A DNA stretch of 64,000 bases from Circinella umbellata. Its lineage: Eukaryota; Mucoromycota; Mucoromycetes; Mucorales; Lichtheimiaceae. The stretch covers positions 372,001 through 436,000 of the forward strand of contig JAIWNF010000027.1 of assembly GCA_025093555.1 (NCBI GenBank). Reading direction: 5' to 3'. The position numbers were made by a program, and so were the translations under genes. Positions 59,100 to 64,000 of the stretch are shown here, piece after piece (the stretch's first letter is position 1; each line of letters starts with the position of its first letter). The notes under the pieces were generated by a model. It was not told the DNA's origin. It saw only the letters and a list, made by a program, of their open reading frames with translations, and searched no databases.

Positions 59100-59945
59100 A
59101 TGATGATTCAAGATGATCCCAAGTTTAAACAACAACCAAATAAAATAAAGCGACTAATCAAAGATCCTCAATTTCGTGATGTTCTGATAATTATCTTTAC
59201 TAGTTTGGCTCTACCATTGACAATCTATTACAGTTTTCGTACATTTACAACGGAAGTCATTGCTCTCGTTGTATCTGGTATTCCACCTTGTCTTCGTGCT
59301 ATTTATATCTTTATAAAGAAACGTCATGTGGATATCCTTAGTTGTATCATCGTATTATCCTTTGTTATTTCTGGTATTTTAGCGGGTATTCAAGGGGATC
59401 CAAAAATCATTTTATTACAAGGATCCTTTGTTACGGCTGTAATTGGATTGATGTTTTTTTTGACTTTGGTTCCATTATCGACACCATGGTTTACTATTTA
59501 TCCAATGACACATTTGGTAGGTAGTCAAATTTTAGCTACTCTTCCAAATCAAGAATGGACGGATCATGAAGGAGAACATCATGAAATGTCAACGCCTGAT
59601 TTTATGTGGCAAGAAGTACCAAGTTATCGTACCCTAAGTTATGGATTGACGATTCTGTGGGGACTTGGATTATTGACTATTTTTGCTGCAAAAGCTGGAA
59701 TGATTTATACAGATGTTCCTGTGGATCAAATTGTTGGTATTAGTAAAGCTGTGTCGGCTTCTGTCAATGGTGTATTAGGCGGTATTACTATTATTATGTA
59801 TTTCATTTTTCGAAGGAAGTTTAGATTATTTGATATTCAATGGAGAGAAGAAAATGATTTCCCTTTGTGTCAAGAAGAAGATCAACAAACTGATAATAAT
59901 ATTACTAACAGTCATCATGATAATACTATTTCTAGAGCTTCTTAA
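59100..59945 (+). CDS. multi-pass membrane protein, VC0807-like
   Basis: Single exon, 281 residues from the ATG at 59100 (a second ATG follows at once). The frame extends upstream only through non-ATG codons. After a basic N terminus (KFKQQPNKIKRLIKDPQFR) about six hydrophobic segments follow: VLIIIFTSLALPLTIYY, VIALVVSGIPPCLRAIYIFI, ILSCIIVLSFVISGILAG, VTAVIGLMFFLTLVPL, LTILWGLGLLTIFAA and VLGGITIIMYFIF. The pattern of PPCLRAIYIFIKKRHVD, then a GDPKIILLQGSFVTAVIG segment, resembles the bacterial VC0807 / septation-protein-A-like family, which also occurs in fungi. Function unknown. The C terminus is hydrophilic and rich in Gln, Asp and Asn. The family call is from memory of the pattern and is moderately sure. 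Confidence 0.75.
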   Translation: MMIQDDPKFKQQPNKIKRLIKDPQFRDVLIIIFTSLALPLTIYYSFRTFTTEVIALVVSGIPPCLRAIYIFIKKRHVDILSCIIVLSFVISGILAGIQGDPKIILLQGSFVTAVIGLMFFLTLVPLSTPWFTIYPMTHLVGSQILATLPNQEWTDHEGEHHEMSTPDFMWQEVPSYRTLSYGLTILWGLGLLTIFAAKAGMIYTDVPVDQIVGISKAVSASVNGVLGGITIIMYFIFRRKFRLFDIQWREENDFPLCQEEDQQTDNNITNSHHDNTISRAS

Positions 59946-60749
59946 AAAAAACCATATGTACCCTATTTCATTTTTCTTTCTTCTTTTTATTTAATGGTGG
60001 AATTATATGTATCATTTTGTAAATTTTTTATTCACTATAAATATATGTATATTTATGCTTGTACATAATAATAATCATTCATATAACTTTTTTTTTCTTA
60101 TCAATACTCTAAAAAAACAGGTATGTTTGATTTACATATATTGTAATGGATAGGCTTTTTTTTAAAAAAAAAATCGTGTTTACTTATTACTATAGTAAAT
60201 TGACAGATATACCTCAACAACGAACAACTATATATATATTTTCTTTGCTACTTGATCGCCATAAGTCAAAAAATATATGATATAGCAATAACATAAATCG
60301 AATATCAAATATTTAAACTATTGAGCAAAGTATAATAAATCATTTAAAAAATGGTCTTAAGCTGTATCTTTTTGATCGTCAATTCAGTAATATGTTTTGA
60401 CACAACAATATATTAAAGCATAAAAAAAATATGACATTCATGCAGCATGTCATGCATCTATTAAAAACAATCAATTAATATTACTGTTACTATGGTAAAA
60501 CCCTGTTTCTATGACAACCCATATGATTCTATCTATGAAACAAAGGGTAACGATTAACATCCAAATCACTTTTGTAACTCACGTGTGTGTGGAGGTCGAA
60601 TGATAATAATTATTTATATTAATTTATTTTTGAAACTCTCTCGTCACCTTCTTCTATAATACTTTGAAACACTTTTCACCCCTCTCTCCAAAGGTTTCCT
60701 TTTTATTTTATTTTTGTTTTTCATTTTATACGTACCTCCCTTCTTTCAA
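59946..60749. other. intergenic between the membrane protein and the ricin-fold gene
   Basis: About 800 bp, AT-rich. A T/A inverted stretch (TTTTTTTTTAAAAAAAAA, about 60155-60173) could form a hairpin. A CTCTC-rich tract precedes the next ATG. No gene seen. Confidence 0.5.
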
Positions 60750-61538
60750 ATGTCCGATTTTCCAGAAGGTTATTTTTACATTCGTTCTCGACAAAATGGA
60801 AAAGTCATTGATGGTAAGAAAATCAAGAAAATATACTATATACTATATATACTCAATGGTTTATTTTTGTTTTTTACTTTTCAGTGGATGGTGGTTATAC
60901 CAAGGTGAGAGATGGAATAATAATAAAAAAAAGAGTCAATTTTTTCCTTTTTAAAGAATGTAACTGAACAAGGAAGTCCATTGTACTTCATTCTGATATT
61001 ATGAAAATATACATACCAAAAAAAAAATGTTACAGAATGATACTAAGGTTTTAATTTGGACTCCAAAACATAATGATGATCGAGATAATCAATTATGGTA
61101 TTATCAAGTAAGTTGGGTTATTTAGGAGTTACATTGGATTTGTTGCCAAAGAAGGAGATCTAAAAAACAAAGAACTTGATTATTTCTATATTTATATAGG
61201 ATGGCTTTATAATTAATAAGAATTCTAATAGAGTACTTGATGTACGTGGAGGAGTTATAAAGGATAATGCAATAATGATTCAATATGATCGAAAATTAGT
61301 AGTAGATGCTCAAAATCAACGTTGGGGTTATAAGAGTCAAGATGGCGTTATTTATCTTTTATCAGATCCAACCATGGTTTTGGATATTCGTGGTGGTTTG
61401 GCTGATGATGGATCTAGATTAATTCTGTATCATCGCAAATTAGCAATAGAAGATAATCTTAATCAACAATGGGATCTTGTAGCAGCTGGTGATGTACGTG
61501 CAGAACGTGAAGTTTTGTTTGAATCTGAAGATTTTTGA
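60750..61538 (+). CDS. small ricin-type beta-trefoil lectin-domain protein
   Basis: Four exons (60750..60813, 60885..60904, 61036..61107, 61200..61538) give 164 residues. The whole protein is one beta-trefoil of the ricin B-lectin (RICIN) fold: three related blocks with the Q-x-W signature, NQLWYYQDG, NQRWGYKSQDG and NQQWDL, each preceded by a V-L-D-x-R-G-type strand (RVLDVRGGV, MVLDIRGG; block 1 is VIDVDGG). No enzyme domain and no secretion signal, so it is a carbohydrate-binding module acting probably in the cytosol; there is no toxin A-chain. The acidic tail is REVLFESEDF. Exon 2 is a 20-nt microexon. The sugar ligand cannot be told from sequence. Confidence 0.88.
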
Positions 61539-61871
61539 AAAACAACTACATAGTTTTATATACCAGCTTAATATCATAAAAATTTCTGTTTTTCTTTTGT
61601 ATCCCTTTATCTTTTTTTGGTGAATGGTCACTTTGAATTAAACTATGTATATAGAATAGTTTTATGTAAATATAACACTATATTATGTTTCTAGAAATAA
61701 TAAGAACAAGTTATGATATAACAAAACTAATAACACTAAGCATAAAATATGCACAACATCCAAATTTGGAAATCATTTAAACGTCCGCAATAACTCTTTT
61801 TTGACAACAAAAAATTTTCTAAATTATAAAAAATTCTCCCCCATTCAACCCCTCTCTATAACTTTCTTTAC
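61539..61871. other. intergenic between the ricin-fold gene and NOP14
   Basis: 333 bp, AT-rich, no gene. CCCCCATTCAACCCCTCTCT lies just upstream of the NOP14 ATG. Confidence 0.5.
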
Positions 61872-64000
61872 ATGCCCGCCACAAAGAAACAACAAGGATC
61901 CGGCGGATCAGCATTAAAACGACTTCGAAAATCACTGACAGCAGCTGGTGTTGTAGGTCAACAAGCAAAAGCCAGTCGATCTAAAAAAAATAGAAAGCGT
62001 GGTTTACCAACAGAAGTTGGTAAAAATTCGACCAGTGATAAATTAAGTGTGATTCGGGATGAATTTAATCCATTTGAAATCAAAACAGAACGTACCAAAT
62101 TTGATGTTCTTAATCGTAAAGTCAAGGGTACTGGAGGAAAACCAGCTTTAAATAAACAAGTTGGTGAAGAAAACGTAAGAGCAAACGAAAAGAAAAAAAA
62201 TAACTTACTATATAAAAAGAGAGGGGAAGTTTATTTATAAATCGTTTATTGACAATATACATTTTTTTGGTTTGAATGATGAATTTTTTTTTTATAGCGT
62301 AAAAAGACATTGTTAATGGAAATGAGAAATAAAGGTCATGTGGGTGGTATTGTTGATAAACGTTTTGGTGAAAATAATCCACAATTGACACCTGAAGAAC
62401 GTATGCTTGAGCGTTTCACAAAAGAAAAACAGGTAAAAGAGAATGGGAATGATTAGATAGTCTATTTTTTTTTCTTAAAAAAAAAACTCACTATTTTTTT
62501 ATAATTAGAAAAATGCAAGAGCAAACATGTTTAATTTGGATGATGACGATGAAGGAATGGGTTTGACTCATTATGGTCAATCACTTGCAGAAATGGATGA
62601 CTTTGACGATACTGGCTTAAGATTAAGTGATGATGAAGATGGTCGAGGGGGTCAATTGGATCGTAACATTGTATCACAAATGCATTTTGGTGGTTTTGAT
62701 GATGATAAAAATAAAACAGATGAAAATGAAGATAATGATCGACCTAAATCAAGAGCTGAAGTAATGAAAGAAATCATTATGAAGAGTAAATTATATAAAC
62801 AAGAAAGACAAGCCGCTAAAGAAGAAGATGAAACAATGCGTGAAGATCTTGATGAAGATTTCAAGGATATTCAAGCATTATTGAATACTCAATCGACAAA
62901 AAGAAAACCTTTGGTATCACAAAGTGCATTGTTTACAAGAAATGAAGCTGAAAATCCAAAAGAGGAACAAGAAGAGGAAGAAGAGGAAAAGACAAATAAA
63001 TATGAAGATTATGATATGATGGTTCATGAATTAACTCGTGATAAACGTGCTATGGCTTCTGATCGTACTAAGACAGAAGAAGAAATTGCATTGGAAGAAA
63101 AGGAAAAATTGGAAAAGGCTGAACGTGCTCGTAAACGACGTATGGAAGGATTGGAATCCGGATCAGAAGATGAAGATAACAAACGAAGTGGTCGTGGTCG
63201 TAAACGTCAAAAGAAAGGTGCTAATGCTCCTCAAGGAGATGATTTGGAAGATGATTATTTGGAAGATCTTGAAGATGAAGCAAGTAAACTTGGTCAAGGT
63301 TTAACTCTTGAAGATATTCAAAATGGTGCTTTTGATGAAGACGACGAGGATGAAGAGGATAGTGAAATCGACGAAGAGGATGAAGATGAAGAGGAGGGTA
63401 GTGATGAAGATGACGATGAGGATGATGATGATGAAGAAGAAGAAGAAGAAAACTACAGTGATTTAGAAGAGGATGATATTCCTGAATTCGGTGATGACGA
63501 CGACGATATGAACGAATTTGGTACTAGTGGTATTATGAAAAAAACTTCCAAATCAAAGGGCAAACAATCCTCCAAGACAGCTCAACAAAATGGTACAAAG
63601 GTTGAAATACCTTATACATTTGAATGTCCAGCCACACATGAAGAGTTCCTTGAAATTATGAATGGTTTGGATGTAGATGATGCACCTACTGTTGTTAAAC
63701 GTATTCGTGTTCTTTATCATCCTAAATTGGGTGCAGATAACAAGGAAAAATTGACTACATTCCTTGGTGTTCTTGTTGATCATCTTGGATATATTGCATC
63801 GACCGTCACTCCACTTCCTCAAAAAACATTAGAATCTCTTATTACACACACTTTTGAAATTTCGAAACAATTACCGACAGCAGCAGGAAATGTATTTGTA
63901 GCCAAGTTAAAAGAAATGCATGGAACCATGGGTCAAAAGATGAATCAACGGCAAGGTTCAGCATTCCCTGATATTGAAGATATTACTTTATTACGATGTC
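61872..64000 (+). CDS. NOP14: Nop14, SSU processome component (3' end outside window)
   Basis: Exons 61872..62174, 62298..62432 and 62509 to the window end, 643 residues so far. Landmarks: [40 protein letters not shown], the block [71 protein letters not shown] and [21 protein letters not shown] very acidic stretch (residues about 420-500) follows, then the start of the helical domain [20 protein letters not shown]. Nop14 is a nucleolar protein needed for 18S rRNA processing and 40S assembly, working with Emg1 and Noc4. Introns are short and only in the first 500 bases. The frame is open at 64000. Confidence 0.95.

Noticed and set aside
60750..61538. Ribosome-inactivating toxin
   Set aside because: Only the sugar-binding beta-trefoil is present; there is no N-glycosidase chain and no secretion signal.
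1..64000. CRISPR arrays, operons, ribosome-binding sites, rRNA and tRNA genes
   Set aside because: The spliced fungal genes make bacterial features inapplicable. I saw no array with regular spacers, no rRNA, and no stretch I could fold with confidence as a tRNA by eye.

Overview
The window is nuclear DNA of a filamentous, early-diverging fungus, most probably Mucoromycota (Mucorales-like). It is very AT-rich. Genes are split by short introns (mostly 60-130 bp) with GTAAGT/GTATGT-type donors. Coding regions carry Gln/Asn/His runs, and every recognisable core gene is fungal (YHM2, GUP1, TMS1, an OSH3-like gene, a CTK1/CDK12-like kinase, NOP14). The order was inferred by eye; no database was searched.

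Layout. 1-0.7 kb: 3' end of an unrecognised low-complexity gene. 1.5-2.3 kb: stand-alone CENP-B-type DNA-binding protein (-). 2.6-6.9 kb: a 5'-truncated non-LTR retrotransposon (LINE, -) with an open endonuclease/reverse transcriptase ORF and a 13-bp target-site duplication, sitting 32 bp upstream of the start codon of an aldo/keto reductase pseudogene (6.9-8.4 kb, +). 8.5-10.3 kb: F-box protein (-). 12.0-13.6 kb: mitochondrial carrier YHM2 (+) with a probable GC-AG intron. 14.2-16.3 kb: cytochrome P450 (+), convergent with a long-chain acyl-CoA synthetase (-, 16.7-19.2 kb). 21.5-24.2 kb: GUP1 (+). 24.6-27.0 kb: DUF4211-like protein (+). 27.7-34.0 kb: giant 1,844-residue Sel1-repeat protein (+). 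34.8-36.8 kb: bZIP factor (-). 36.8-45.6 kb: gene-poor region with two minisatellites, homopolymer tracts and gene-like fragments. 45.6-49.1 kb: CDK12/CTK1-like kinase (+). 49.3-51.6 kb: TMS1/SERINC (+), convergent with an OSH3-like oxysterol-binding protein (-, 51.8-55.2 kb). 55.9-57.3 kb: penta-EF-hand protein (-). 59.1-59.9 kb: multi-pass membrane protein (+). 60.7-61.5 kb: small ricin-fold (beta-trefoil) protein (+). 61.9-64.0 kb: NOP14 (+), cut by the window end.

The genes do not form an operon or an obvious biosynthetic cluster. A loose membrane and lipid theme recurs (acyl-CoA synthetase, P450 with a CYP52/CYP4-type I-helix, GUP1, SERINC, OSH3-like), probably by chance. The most unusual items are the five-fold super-repeat of the myristoylatable Sel1 giant, the LINE with a TAATG ORF1/ORF2 junction next to a dead reductase, the array of perfect 5' splice-site consensus sequences in the gene desert, and a phase-consistent four-exon micro-gene at 43.6-44.1 kb.

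Exon borders were placed by hand from GT/GC...AG signals, reading phase and family motifs. For spliced genes the start and end give the whole coding span and the exons are listed in the evidence.
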